Below, one piece after another: positions 15,476-24,798 of a stretch of 38,283 bases of DNA. Source of the DNA: BMS3ABIN04 sp965554225 (GTDB lineage: Bacteria > Bacteroidota > Ignavibacteria > Ignavibacteriales > Melioribacteraceae); assembly GCA_965554225.1 (NCBI GenBank), contig CBEVZC010000018.1, positions 1-38,283 of the forward strand, given 5' to 3'. The notes beneath the pieces were generated by a model that was not told the DNA's origin, did not search any database, and was given only the letters and a program-made list of their open reading frames with translations. Positions within the stretch are counted from its first letter, which is position 1. The number at the start of each line of letters is the position of its first letter. A program made the translations under genes and the position numbers.

Positions 15476-17044
15476 CTATGCTTTACTCTGCATTGTAATA
15501 ACGGGTAGAATCATTTCTTCCATCGATATCCCGCCATGCTGGAAAGTATCTTTATAATGGCTCAAATATTTATGATAATCCGTAGGATATACAAAATAAT
15601 AATCTTCCTTCGCAATAATATAATTTATAGTTACGCCTCTTTCGGGTAGTTTATATTTATTAGGTTGACGAATATAAATAGCATGTTTATCATCAACTTT
15701 TAAGTTTCTACCGAATTTAAATCTTAAATTTTTAGATGCTTCCCTATCGCCAAGTACTTTTGCACCTCGCAGCACGCGAATACTTCCGTGATCGGTAGTA
15801 ATAATAATTTTTGCATTTTTCATTGCAGCTATTTTTTTAAATGTGCCCAACAGTGATGAATGTTTAAACCAACTATCAGTTAAAGATCTGTATGCAGATT
15901 CATCAGGAGCAATTTCTTTTAATATATCTGAATCCGATCTGCCGTGAACCAACATATCAAGGAAATTAACTACAACTGCCATAAAGTGAGTCTTTTTATG
16001 TGAAACCACGTTTTTCTCAAAAGATCGTCCAACTTCAGGGTCAATAATTTTCATGTACTTTAATTCAGTACCAAGTTTAATGTTTTCTCTATCCAGCAAT
16101 TTTTGAAGTAATTGTTTTTCATGTTTATTTTGGCTCCTTTCATCATCATTTTTCCCTCGCCAAAGTTCAGGATATTTTTTTTCTATCTCTGAAGGAAATA
16201 ACCCGCTGAATAATGAATTACGGGAATATGGTGTTGCTGTTGGAAGTATTGAATAATAATAATCTTTTTCTATATTAAATAGGTTAATTAAACTCTTTTC
16301 CATTCGCAGCCATTGATCAAGTCTTAAACAATCCAATACAAAAAAGAAAACCGGTCCGTCTGAATTTTGAATATGTTCGAATACGTATTTCTCCATAATC
16401 TCAGGTGAAAGTGTTGGAATATTTGGGTCTCCAACATTATCTAACCAATGGATATAATTCCTTTCGACAAATTTTGAAAATTCTTGGTTCGCCTCTTTTT
16501 TCTGTTGAGTTAATGTTTCCCTTAAACCAATTTCCGAATGAACATCAAGTTCTAAATCCCAATTTACAAGCCTAATATAAATGTCTATCCAGTCGTTGAA
16601 ATCTAAGTTATCAAGCAGCTGCCGGGAAATAACATTAAAATCCGACAAGTAATCTTTAGCAACATATTCACCTGAAATCTTTTTACTATCGAGCAGCTTT
16701 TTACATACAAGAAGAATTTGAGACGGGACCACAGGTTTTATTAAGTAATCAGCAATCTTCCCGCCAATAGCATCGTTCATTAAAGTTTCTTCTTCACTTT
16801 TTGTTACCATTACAACCGGAACATTAGTATCAATATTTTTAATTTGGGAAAGAGTCTCCAATCCGCCCATACCAGGCATCATTTCGTCTAGAAATATTAA
16901 ATCGTAACTTGATTCTTTTAACTTGGAAATTGCATCGCTGCCGTTTGTAACGGTATCAACTTCATAGCCTTTTTCCGTTAAAAAAATAATATGGGAACGT
17001 AACAATTCTATTTCGTCGTCAATCCATAATAACTTTCGTTTCAT
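15476..17044 (-). CDS. porX: PorX-type response regulator with C-terminal PglZ domain
   Basis: The protein has 522 residues. An N-terminal CheY-like receiver (1 to about 120) has Asp9/Asp10, phospho-acceptor Asp53 (LIFLDEMMPGMGG), Thr81 and Lys103 (YLIKP). A helical linker then leads to an alkaline-phosphatase-superfamily PglZ domain (about 225-520). FFVLDCLRLDQW, TPYSRNSLFSGLFPSEI and TTDHGSIRV supply the metal and nucleophile region. This is the architecture of PorX, the type IX secretion regulator, which binds zinc and has phosphodiesterase activity on oligonucleotides in studied species. The start lies 13 bp after the sprA stop, so the translocon gene and its regulator are probably co-transcribed. 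Its usual partner histidine kinase PorY is not in the window. Confidence 0.93.
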   Translation of the reverse strand: MKRKLLWIDDEIELLRSHIIFLTEKGYEVDTVTNGSDAISKLKESSYDLIFLDEMMPGMGGLETLSQIKNIDTNVPVVMVTKSEEETLMNDAIGGKIADYLIKPVVPSQILLVCKKLLDSKKISGEYVAKDYLSDFNVISRQLLDNLDFNDWIDIYIRLVNWDLELDVHSEIGLRETLTQQKKEANQEFSKFVERNYIHWLDNVGDPNIPTLSPEIMEKYVFEHIQNSDGPVFFFVLDCLRLDQWLRMEKSLINLFNIEKDYYYSILPTATPYSRNSLFSGLFPSEIEKKYPELWRGKNDDERSQNKHEKQLLQKLLDRENIKLGTELKYMKIIDPEVGRSFEKNVVSHKKTHFMAVVVNFLDMLVHGRSDSDILKEIAPDESAYRSLTDSWFKHSSLLGTFKKIAAMKNAKIIITTDHGSIRVLRGAKVLGDREASKNLRFKFGRNLKVDDKHAIYIRQPNKYKLPERGVTINYIIAKEDYYFVYPTDYHKYLSHYKDTFQHGGISMEEMILPVITMQSKA

Positions 17045-17057
17045 AACATTAACCTAT

Positions 17058-20000
17058 TTATTGAATACTAATGTGAACATCAAGTCCGGCTTCATTTGTC
17101 GTTGTAGGCGGAATTCGTGAAGCGCCTTCCGGCACTACAGATGTTCTTTTATAAAATAGTGATAAAGTAACTTTAGAACTCATCACATATTTGATTCTTG
17201 GTTCTATGGAAGTACGTGTAGTACCATCCTGCGGTGTTCCGCCTTCTTTATAATTATCCATTTCATATACAACTACCGAATTTCTGCTGCTCGTATAAGA
17301 GAAAGAAATTTCAACATCATTTTTAAGCGAGAGTCCGAATAGAGGAATATTAAAACCTGACTTTGAAAAACTGGCAGTTATATTGATATCGCGTGAAAGT
17401 GTTTCATTGATATTTCTTGTTGAGACTCCCAAATCAAAGGAAGATTTAGCAGAGTATTTAACCGAACCGGTCAAATTCCCGTCCAATAATTTTTTGAACG
17501 AGACATTCATTCCAACCAGCGGAGAAAATCCATAAGTGATTCTCTGCGTTTGAATTTGTTTCCTGCCATCAGGATCAATTTTCCAGCCTTCGGTATACCC
17601 TGAAGAATAAGCATGACTCAATGATATACTTTGAGCAAAACCTTTTAGAAAAGATATTTTTTCCAAACCTCTCCAGTTAATTCTCCAATTGGGACGGGGC
17701 ACAAACTTAGCAATCGAGGAAAGGAGAGGTAATTTTGAAAATAGCGGTAAACTTTCAAATCCCTGGACAAACGCCGAGGCTAAATCTTTATTCTGGTCCT
17801 GATCATATATTTCATGCACTTTAGAAATGCCGGCTTTTGAAATAAAGAGAGGAAAATATAAAAATGTCTTATTTATATTTCCGGTTGAAGTAATATCATC
17901 AATAATTATATTGCTATTTTCATCCGTATGCAATCTTGTGGTTTTATTTATTCCCCATCCGAGTTTCCAATTAATATCAATAGAAGCTCCTTCCCAAAGA
18001 GGCCTTGACGTTTTCAGATCCATATTATTTTTCTGCGAAAAATTATCGGAAAGATTACCGTTCGGCGCTCTTTTCCCAACATCGTAAGAAAAACCAAGCA
18101 TAAAGAGTCTGCTCGGACCGTTATTCTCATTCTGATTAACTCCCCAAAAATTGGTAAACCCTGTACCTTTAGCTGACAAACCGGAACCCGATTTGGAATT
18201 ACTTTGTGAAAAGTTAATATTTATTTGTTCATAGTCAAACAATAACCACTTTGCTCCCAGTTTTAACCAATTTAATGCTTGACCAAATAGAGGAGGTTTA
18301 TTAGCTAATTCAATACTATCTTGCTTTGCTTCTTCCGTTTCGGCATTGAGTGACTTAACTTTGTGCGGCTCTTCTTTTTCATTTTTCTTTTTCTTATTTA
18401 ATTCTTTGTCAACATTTTTGGATTCGGTTTCCCTTCTATTTCTTCTCCCTCTACCGGAGCGATTATTTCTAGAAAAGGAGGATGCTTTAACATTATTTTT
18501 CTTTTCTTCTTTAAAAAGAGGAGCCATTAAAGATTTAAGTTTCAGAGTTAATCCGGTATTCAATCTATTCGAGAAACCGGCGCTTCTTCCTAATTCTTCT
18601 TGAGTAAAATTATTTTGCCAAGTATAGTTAACACTATAACTCGCATTAAGTGTAAAATATTTATTCAGATCCCAAAGGGTTGGCAATTGCGGACGGGTTC
18701 TAATATCAAACGACTGTGTATATCTATAATCCTTACCGAATAATTGTCCGTTAAATATATCGTGCCATATATCTTTATCTCTTCTTTCAATTCCATTTAA
18801 AGTTAAAAGATATGCATACGAAGAAGCAACATTTACATTATAGTTAAAAGTTAAATTGAAAAAACCTCCTTCCGTAAGTTTCCAATTAAAACTAAAATTT
18901 CTTTTTGCCGTAAAATCTCTTTGGACTTGCAACTTTGAGTTTTCCGCTCTATTTAAATTTGCCGATCTCTTTCTGCTTGCCGAAAATCCCGTATTAAACG
19001 ATTGAGGAGTAAAATAAACTTTAACATTTCTATAGTTTTTAAATAACTGAAAAAATTCGCCAATAATCGGAATATTTGCAGGATAAAAGAAATTATCTTT
19101 ACTAAAATTTAAAGAATATTTGGAGCTTGCATTCCAAACCCATCTGGAAGCAAATACCGTAGAAGGACTTCTACTTCGTGACTTATTAAAATTGAACGAA
19201 AAGGACAATCCGTTTATTATATCACGGATATACCATTTTTTAGAAGGAAATTTAAATTTAATTGATGGTATAGCCCAAGTATCGGAAACATTTAAGGTTT
19301 GAGCTTGGGATCTTAAGTTACTTGCTTCAGTTTCTGCAACTTTTTGTGAAGCACCTTCGGACACCCGTTTTTCAACAAGTTTTTTTGCTGCCTCTTCAAC
19401 ATTTACGTCAGTCCCAGGTAAATAAAGGGGTTTTGCAACAGACTCATTTCTAGAATAAGTAACTTTAAATGTACTTCCGCTTAAATTGAATGGTATTAAC
19501 TTTAATACATCCAAGTTTACCGAAGCTCCCCAGTTTTTACTGTCTACACGTCTACCAAACCTTTCGTTCAGTTTATGAAAATAGGGATCTGTCTGACTCA
19601 TATTAAAATTAGCAGATATTAAGTCAGCTAACTTCAATGATGCGTTAGCTCTATATGCCCAGCCTTTTGTATCATCCGCACCAAGAACTCGAAGTTCATT
19701 AATCCATAACTCTCCGGATACTGGTCCCGTATTTTCCTGAACAGGGTTTACAATACCGAAAGTAAAAAAGTTAATACGGGTCAGAGTAGGATTCCCTTTA
19801 ATTCCATAAGAGTTACCCGGTTGATTCTTTACAGGTGTCCGGAATAACTGGGTTTCATCGGTTCTAAGTTGTTTAATAGCTGTTAACTCAGAGAACGGAA
19901 TATCTATTTCGTTCCATCCGGGTTTAACCGGCTGCCTATACTCATAAAAATTTGCAGTATCCGAACCGAATCTGAAATAAACCTCTGCCCCATAATCACT

Positions 20001-23000
20001 CGGGTTATTAAAGTAAGAAATCGAACCAAGCTTATCATCCAAGTTACCATGAACAAATAACTTCATTTCTCTATAATTGAATACATCCAGAGGTCTGAAA
20101 AGATATTTAACTATTTCCCTATTATCTCCGTCCTGCAAATCGTTTACAGTTAATAATAAAGACTGTTCATTTTTAAATACATTTTGATCAGGCTTACTTC
20201 TATCCCGTTCCCTTGTTAAACCCGGTGGTGAAGTATATTCAGGATTATCTTCAATGTTAATTGTAGAAACAACTAATGTAGTATCCTTTTCATCAACCTT
20301 GCCAGGTACCAAAACTTTTTGCCACTGATTACCCACTAAATTCAATTCAGCAAATCTCAAATGAACAGGTTTATTTACTCCTGATACCCAAAACCTAACT
20401 GATTCAATTACAGTAAAACTTGGATTTCCGATTGAATCCGTTGCTTCACGGAGAGGAATTCTGAACTGATACCATCCTTTATTAGCACCGCTACCGCTAA
20501 TGAAAGGATTAGTAGCTTCGTTTGTATCAATAGGAATTTCATAGCGGAAAAAACTATTTACTCTATCAAGGGTGAAATTTCTATTAAGATCTTCCGTATC
20601 AGGTATTTTTCCATTACCCGTTATTAATTTTGCATTTCCCTCAGTTCCGTTAATTAAATCGTAAACAAATGAACCGGGAGCGAAAGCAAAGTCATCCTTA
20701 TTCGGGTCATTCTCTGTTGAACCAAATTTACTTTTTTCCTGAGCATCAAATAACCCATCAAGTCCGGTATCTTCACCATCATCAACCAAATCATTTTGGT
20801 TTTTATCTTCCGTATCTAAAATATTATTCGGAATTACATCTTCACTAATCTGACCAAGATCAATATTAAGTTTTGCTCCTTCAGGTGCATCTACAACACG
20901 CACCCAAAATTCAATAAACTTAATATTTTCTTCAACTAGATTACTTGCTGTTGAGGACAGCCCTTTCATTATGCCACCCCAATCCTCGCTGGGGACTGAT
21001 AAATTAGGGTCATGATTATAAAACCCTGGTTTAGAGGGATCAAATACATAGTCAAGCACAGTAACTTGTTGGTCCTCACGTGCAACTTTTTTTCTATCGC
21101 CCCAGATATCTTTTACGTTAACATTTGAAGGAAGCACGTTGTACCAAAAACTTTTTCCTTTAAACCTCATTTGATCCGTTAGCGGTCTATTTCCAATAAC
21201 CGGTAATCCGACCGGAACGCTCAAATCCCTCCAACCAATGTAGGAAATACCAATCGGTATTATTCTTTTTGCTCCTTCAAAATCATCAATATAAGCTATG
21301 CTTTTTGATTGGTCGCTGGAAATTGTACTTTTCTTTGTATTTGGATCAGGATTCATATACGCAAATTCACCGCTTAGATTTAGTGAAGACATTTCCTTTG
21401 TTGAAAATAAATAATCAATTCCTTTTGTAATAAACGGAAGATCTACTCCGGTTTTAAAATCAACACCAAAAATTGAATTATTAAGCGGTTCTTCTCCTAT
21501 TCTAACTTTATCACTCAATGTTTTCTGGTTCAAATTAAGAAATGAAAAACCAAGCTTAGTCCTTTTACTAAAATCATACAAACCTCTTGCTCCAACTAAT
21601 GTTTTAGATGCTAATTGAAATAAATCATTTTTCTCATAAGATATTTTCAAGTTTGCACCTGGAACAAGAGCTGCCTCATTTCTTATTATAACTTGTCCAA
21701 TATTATAATCGACAGCATAATCAGATCCTGCTTTTAATTCCCGTCCGTTTAATGTAACTCGTACCGAATTTTCAACAGCACTAAAACCGATATTATAAAC
21801 CGAAGATGATAGAGCAGAATACTCCCCTTTCAGAACAAATCTATCGTGAACATTATCCTGTTTTGCAAATGTTACAGTTGTATCATAAACCGATTGATAC
21901 GCTAGGCTTTTGTCACTCAACGGAAATTCTTTTCCAAACGGTTCTATTACAGGGAAAATAATTTCGCCCGATTTTGGAAGTATGGTACGCCCGGGGTCCC
22001 AGTCAAAAGCACCATCGGGTCCCCCTGTACCACTTTCATCTCTAGTATCCAATTTAAAAGCCTGTAATAAATTTACCCCACCAACGTTATTAACAGGTTC
22101 TTGACCAGGAGGATTATATTCAACATCAAGTTTGAAACCTTCCTTCTTAATATCTCTTCCGCCAATCGGATATATATTCTTTAATTGCAGACGCCAAGCT
22201 TCTGTGAATGTACCTCCAGGTTGTAATTGCGGAGGCTTAATTAATTTTAATACAATTGTTGCAGATGTATCGGCTCCTGTTTCCTTTAGGAACTCACCAT
22301 AGTAATTATCAACACCTCCCGGAGGACCTTCTACTCTATAAGCTACCGCCACAGCTTCATTATCTTGAATTTGTGTTTTAAAGGTTATAACGCCTACATA
22401 AGGATTATACTCATAATCAACATCCTGTGTTAAGAGGACAAATCTTGAGCCAATGACAGATTGACCCGGAATTGGATTTTGCGCACTTGAGCGCCAATTA
22501 TCAGAATATGGATTCGGCTGTGTTGTATCAACTCCTACTCTTGGATCCAAGTTAATAAATGCGTTTCCCCTTCTCTCTTTTTGCGGATCAATATGAGCCG
22601 TCGTGGTTTTCCAAACCTCAATTTCTTTTATACGAAAAGTGGGATCAATATCGGGAACAGTTGGTCCGTAATAACGATTAAATAAATTTAAATTCGGTGC
22701 AGTTGATGCATAAGCTGTATCTACGAAAAAATGGTTTTGTGAGTATTCATAAGCATGAACCGTAAACTCGCTTTTTTGTGAACCCCCAGTAACGGAAACT
22801 TCCTGAACTTCACTTTTTTTCTGTGAAGCGATTGTAGTTAGTGTAAAAGGACCCATCTGAAATTTTGCTTTTATTCCGAACAAAGCATCACTTCCACCGA
22901 CCAACGGCGAGGTTTGTAAAGATACATTTCCGGCTTCTATGCTTTGTATTATCTCATCTTCATAACCGGTATACTTAAGTTTAAGTTGATTCTTATATTC

Positions 23001-23888
23001 AAAAGTTCTTTCGGTATTCCAATCGGCAGATATTTTTAACTTATCTCCAATTGTTCCATTAACATTAATTTGAACCTGCTGCTTAAAATCAGGTTCGTTT
23101 CTCGTATTACCTAATAAAGAAGCCGTTACACCTTCGGTAGTTTCATTTCGCCAAGCTCCGTGAATATCTACTGCACCATTGATTCTTAAACTAATCCCCG
23201 GTTTACCGAAAATACTTAAAAATGACAAACTTGGTAAAGGAATATCTATATTTGTTATATCGGTTATCAGCTGACCTAAATCATTTTTATTTTCTTTTAA
23301 CTCATATTTATATGCCAACTTTTCCCAAACACTTTTATTAACATTTTGCATCTTCAATTTAATATACTCGTCAATAGGTATCTTAAGGGCATTACGTATT
23401 TCCTGTTTCCCTATATATTCTTTAATAAGAACAAACCGACCTGTTGAATCCAGTTGAATTTGCCTACGGAAAAATTGGTGTGAAGGATAAGTGAAAAGGC
23501 TGTACTTTCTTTCCGGATTAACTGGGATATAATTACGATCTTTAAGTCTGAAAGTAAAATTCTTAATTCTTGCCAAAGAATCTATAGCCATGGAATCCCT
23601 GGCTGTCATAATGTGTGCAGTGGAATCCGTACTAAGTGAATCGGATTTTTTAGTAAAAACCGAATCATTATGTTTCTTTTGTTTGTTAGAATCGGAAACG
23701 GATGGATTATCCTTAACCTTTATATCGCTACGTAAGGTTAAGAAATCTATATTACCTACAGCGGATAAGTTACTATACAGTTCACCTTCTTCTTTTTTCT
23801 GTTGAAAGAAAAAAGAAAAAATAAAAAGCATAAAAAATAAAGGGAATAATACATTTTTCAATTCCCTTAAGTTAGAATATCTTTTCAA
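17058..23888 (-). CDS. sprA: T9SS outer-membrane translocon protein SprA (Sov)
   Basis: This 2276-residue outer-membrane protein forms the very large beta-barrel through which type IX substrates cross; known SprA/Sov proteins are a little longer (about 2400-2500). A hydrophobic N-terminal segment (about 13-30) serves as signal peptide. Long beta-rich repeats follow, with the conserved SprA signature YIDDFEGAKR near 865. An Asp-rich, calcium-loop-like stretch lies near 1020-1070 (DLVDDGEDTGLDG), and the C-terminus is made of many strands ending in I-S-I-Q. A highly charged Lys/Arg/Glu segment (about 1785-1860) looks like a periplasmic or surface loop insertion. The start appears to be TTG; no in-frame ATG lies upstream before a stop, and no Shine-Dalgarno is evident. 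It heads the operon sprA-porX-tsaE-tsaB-DUF1573-accD. Confidence 0.95.
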   Translation of the reverse strand: MKRYSNLRELKNVLFPLFFMLFIFSFFFQQKKEEGELYSNLSAVGNIDFLTLRSDIKVKDNPSVSDSNKQKKHNDSVFTKKSDSLSTDSTAHIMTARDSMAIDSLARIKNFTFRLKDRNYIPVNPERKYSLFTYPSHQFFRRQIQLDSTGRFVLIKEYIGKQEIRNALKIPIDEYIKLKMQNVNKSVWEKLAYKYELKENKNDLGQLITDITNIDIPLPSLSFLSIFGKPGISLRINGAVDIHGAWRNETTEGVTASLLGNTRNEPDFKQQVQINVNGTIGDKLKISADWNTERTFEYKNQLKLKYTGYEDEIIQSIEAGNVSLQTSPLVGGSDALFGIKAKFQMGPFTLTTIASQKKSEVQEVSVTGGSQKSEFTVHAYEYSQNHFFVDTAYASTAPNLNLFNRYYGPTVPDIDPTFRIKEIEVWKTTTAHIDPQKERRGNAFINLDPRVGVDTTQPNPYSDNWRSSAQNPIPGQSVIGSRFVLLTQDVDYEYNPYVGVITFKTQIQDNEAVAVAYRVEGPPGGVDNYYGEFLKETGADTSATIVLKLIKPPQLQPGGTFTEAWRLQLKNIYPIGGRDIKKEGFKLDVEYNPPGQEPVNNVGGVNLLQAFKLDTRDESGTGGPDGAFDWDPGRTILPKSGEIIFPVIEPFGKEFPLSDKSLAYQSVYDTTVTFAKQDNVHDRFVLKGEYSALSSSVYNIGFSAVENSVRVTLNGRELKAGSDYAVDYNIGQVIIRNEAALVPGANLKISYEKNDLFQLASKTLVGARGLYDFSKRTKLGFSFLNLNQKTLSDKVRIGEEPLNNSIFGVDFKTGVDLPFITKGIDYLFSTKEMSSLNLSGEFAYMNPDPNTKKSTISSDQSKSIAYIDDFEGAKRIIPIGISYIGWRDLSVPVGLPVIGNRPLTDQMRFKGKSFWYNVLPSNVNVKDIWGDRKKVAREDQQVTVLDYVFDPSKPGFYNHDPNLSVPSEDWGGIMKGLSSTASNLVEENIKFIEFWVRVVDAPEGAKLNIDLGQISEDVIPNNILDTEDKNQNDLVDDGEDTGLDGLFDAQEKSKFGSTENDPNKDDFAFAPGSFVYDLINGTEGNAKLITGNGKIPDTEDLNRNFTLDRVNSFFRYEIPIDTNEATNPFISGSGANKGWYQFRIPLREATDSIGNPSFTVIESVRFWVSGVNKPVHLRFAELNLVGNQWQKVLVPGKVDEKDTTLVVSTINIEDNPEYTSPPGLTRERDRSKPDQNVFKNEQSLLLTVNDLQDGDNREIVKYLFRPLDVFNYREMKLFVHGNLDDKLGSISYFNNPSDYGAEVYFRFGSDTANFYEYRQPVKPGWNEIDIPFSELTAIKQLRTDETQLFRTPVKNQPGNSYGIKGNPTLTRINFFTFGIVNPVQENTGPVSGELWINELRVLGADDTKGWAYRANASLKLADLISANFNMSQTDPYFHKLNERFGRRVDSKNWGASVNLDVLKLIPFNLSGSTFKVTYSRNESVAKPLYLPGTDVNVEEAAKKLVEKRVSEGASQKVAETEASNLRSQAQTLNVSDTWAIPSIKFKFPSKKWYIRDIINGLSFSFNFNKSRSRSPSTVFASRWVWNASSKYSLNFSKDNFFYPANIPIIGEFFQLFKNYRNVKVYFTPQSFNTGFSASRKRSANLNRAENSKLQVQRDFTAKRNFSFNWKLTEGGFFNLTFNYNVNVASSYAYLLTLNGIERRDKDIWHDIFNGQLFGKDYRYTQSFDIRTRPQLPTLWDLNKYFTLNASYSVNYTWQNNFTQEELGRSAGFSNRLNTGLTLKLKSLMAPLFKEEKKNNVKASSFSRNNRSGRGRRNRRETESKNVDKELNKKKKNEKEEPHKVKSLNAETEEAKQDSIELANKPPLFGQALNWLKLGAKWLLFDYEQININFSQSNSKSGSGLSAKGTGFTNFWGVNQNENNGPSRLFMLGFSYDVGKRAPNGNLSDNFSQKNNMDLKTSRPLWEGASIDINWKLGWGINKTTRLHTDENSNIIIDDITSTGNINKTFLYFPLFISKAGISKVHEIYDQDQNKDLASAFVQGFESLPLFSKLPLLSSIAKFVPRPNWRINWRGLEKISFLKGFAQSISLSHAYSSGYTEGWKIDPDGRKQIQTQRITYGFSPLVGMNVSFKKLLDGNLTGSVKYSAKSSFDLGVSTRNINETLSRDINITASFSKSGFNIPLFGLSLKNDVEISFSYTSSRNSVVVYEMDNYKEGGTPQDGTTRTSIEPRIKYVMSSKVTLSLFYKRTSVVPEGASRIPPTTTNEAGLDVHISIQ

Positions 23889-24105
23889 ATTAAAGATGTT
23901 GCAACCCTGATAATGTAATACAAATTATCGTATAAAAATTCCTATAAGACCTCCCCATTTTTTTGAACACGAAAATTATTCATTTATAATATTATATTCA
24001 ATGCATTTAAGGATAGTTCGGAATAATTGACCTATTTTCTAAACTCAAAATAATTTTATCTTATATCTGCTATTCAGTCCCAAAATAATTTAATTCGCGA
24101 AACCT

Positions 24106-24795
24106 TTATATAACATCATTCAAACTTGTCTCAATACTGAGTATATCTTTTATTTCGTTCTTACTAACTATTACTGCACTTAATTTATTTTTAGCATATG
24201 CGCCTGTATCAATGTAAGCTGCACTAGCACCTTTGTCTACATAAACATCTTTATGTTTTGTATGCCCTACAATTTGAAGTTTCCCTATATTTAATAAAGG
24301 GTCCCGGTTCCACATTACTCCATAATCATCATAATAATCATTTTCTATAAAAGGTTTTAATACATCTAAATTCTCTCTAAAATCTTTGGGTAATTTCCGC
24401 TTATAATATAGTGAAACTCCTGCATGAGATATAAAACAATCTTCTAAATTAAGAAATAAGGGCGCTTCTTTAATTTTGTCAATATGCATAAAGAGTTCTT
24501 GTTCATGTTTTTCATAAGATTTTAGAGTTGCTTCATTGCCGTTATATGACCAAGACTGCCCAAAAATAGTTGATGGTTTTTTAAAAAAATGATAGAACAT
24601 CAAATCGTGGTTACCGGCAGTAAAAGTTATTTCTTCAGTAAGAATAAAATTCATTACTTCAAAGCTGTGTTTCCCTCTATCTATTAAATCGCCTACCGAA
24701 TAAATAGGAATATTATTATACTTTTGTTTTACCTGTTCAACCAAGTTAACCAAAGTATAGAAGCAACCGTGTATATCACCAATAACAGCTATCAT
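24106..24795 (-). CDS. PPP-family metallophosphatase (serine/threonine protein phosphatase-like or ApaH-like)
   Basis: This 229-residue calcineurin-type phosphatase has GDIHG (6-10), GDLIDRG near 35-41, GNHD near 61-64, SHAG near 124 and GHT near 178. These are the full PPP metal-binding set for a two-metal centre. Its size and motif spacing fit bacterial protein phosphatases of the PrpA/PrpE kind and symmetrical Ap4A hydrolases, and sequence alone does not separate them. It starts 3 bp after the stop of the acyl-CoA transferase gene, so it is the last member of that operon. A regulatory role toward the amino-acid catabolic genes is possible but only inferred from position. Confidence 0.87.
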   Translation of the reverse strand: MIAVIGDIHGCFYTLVNLVEQVKQKYNNIPIYSVGDLIDRGKHSFEVMNFILTEEITFTAGNHDLMFYHFFKKPSTIFGQSWSYNGNEATLKSYEKHEQELFMHIDKIKEAPLFLNLEDCFISHAGVSLYYKRKLPKDFRENLDVLKPFIENDYYDDYGVMWNRDPLLNIGKLQIVGHTKHKDVYVDKGASAAYIDTGAYAKNKLSAVIVSKNEIKDILSIETSLNDVI

Positions 24796-24798
24796 AAT

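Noticed and set aside
17827..18603. Plus-strand open frames within sprA (also 9240-9524, 30820-31155 and others inside long genes)
   Set aside because: They run opposite long, well-conserved proteins, have low-complexity Ser/Phe/Leu-rich translations typical of antisense frames, and lack ribosome sites.
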